A stretch of 15,246 bases of DNA, taken from contig BFAU01000144.1 in the NCBI GenBank assembly GCA_008975185.1, positions 1 through 15,246 of the forward strand. The letters run 5' to 3'. The DNA comes from a bacterium MnTg04. GTDB taxonomy: Bacteria > Pseudomonadota > Gammaproteobacteria > Steroidobacterales > MnTg04. This document shows positions 15,130 through 15,246 of the stretch, one piece after another. A program made the position numbers and the translations under genes. The notes below the pieces were generated by a model. The model searched no databases. It was not told the origin of the DNA and saw only the letters and a list, made by a program, of their open reading frames with translations. Numbering within the stretch: the stretch's first letter is position 1; each line of letters starts with the position of its first letter.

Positions 15130-15246
15130 GAAACGCGGGGCGAGGTAAATGAGCTTTTCCGGTGGTATTGGCGACGAGAGATCCGGGACTAGCGGGAAAT
15201 TCAGAAGATTAATCAAATCGCGCTAAACATTACTTATATCTCAACA

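Larger units (their letters stand above)
14944..15246. other. Upstream region of the TonB receptor gene
   Basis: 303 bases without a supported gene. It holds the ribosome site, an AT-rich stretch with TATACT-like bases on the minus strand (14963-14968), a leader of about 150 bases, the promoter candidate at 15101-15129 and an AT-rich end. No Fur-box-like palindrome was recognised. Confidence 0.6.

Noticed and set aside
14944..15216. Extension of the TonB receptor to 15216
   Set aside because: It would place about 90 residues before a clear signal peptide and cross the predicted promoter.

Overview
This window looks like chromosomal DNA of a GC-rich Gram-negative bacterium, most likely a free-living, possibly marine, gammaproteobacterium. 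The grounds are a TonB-dependent outer-membrane receptor, a lipoprotein signal, an AlkB alkane hydroxylase, a TPR-sulfotransferase and sigma70-like promoters. The lineage is inferred from gene content only; no rRNA or tRNA is present to confirm it. I saw no IS element, CRISPR array, phage gene or toxin-antitoxin pair.

Left third (1-5357, minus strand): a tightly packed run of six genes that probably forms one operon, transcribed right to left. In transcription order it encodes a CtlX-type citrulline/arginine-family hydrolase, a PaaI-type hotdog thioesterase, a second guanidino-group enzyme (ArgZ/DDAH-like), an M61 peptidase with a PDZ domain, a kelch-repeat lipoprotein, and the N-terminus of an EamA/DMT transporter that runs off the window at base 1. 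Three junctions overlap by 4-8 bases, which suggests translational coupling. The plausible theme is recovery of arginine, methylarginine or citrulline from peptides, ending in ornithine plus ammonia, with transport at the end of the operon. This pathway is inference.

Middle (5358-8504): a divergent promoter region leads into a TPR-sulfotransferase on the plus strand. That gene converges on a standalone alkB-type alkane 1-monooxygenase on the minus strand. A perfect 7-bp inverted repeat lies just upstream of the predicted alkB promoter.

Right-middle (8505-12117, plus strand): a 306-bp AT-rich divergent intergenic region is followed by two overlapping genes for exported surface-type proteins. 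The first is short, with a signal peptide and one beta-sandwich-like domain. The second is about 950 residues, with a DNRLRE-like domain, DUF11 repeats and a propeller-like domain. Both the short length of the first and the long non-homologous-looking N-terminus of the second suggest rearrangement at their junction.

Right end (12118-15246): a strong bidirectional intrinsic terminator separates the DUF11 gene from a convergent TonB-dependent receptor gene on the minus strand. That gene's promoter, containing an inverted repeat, lies near the right edge of the window.
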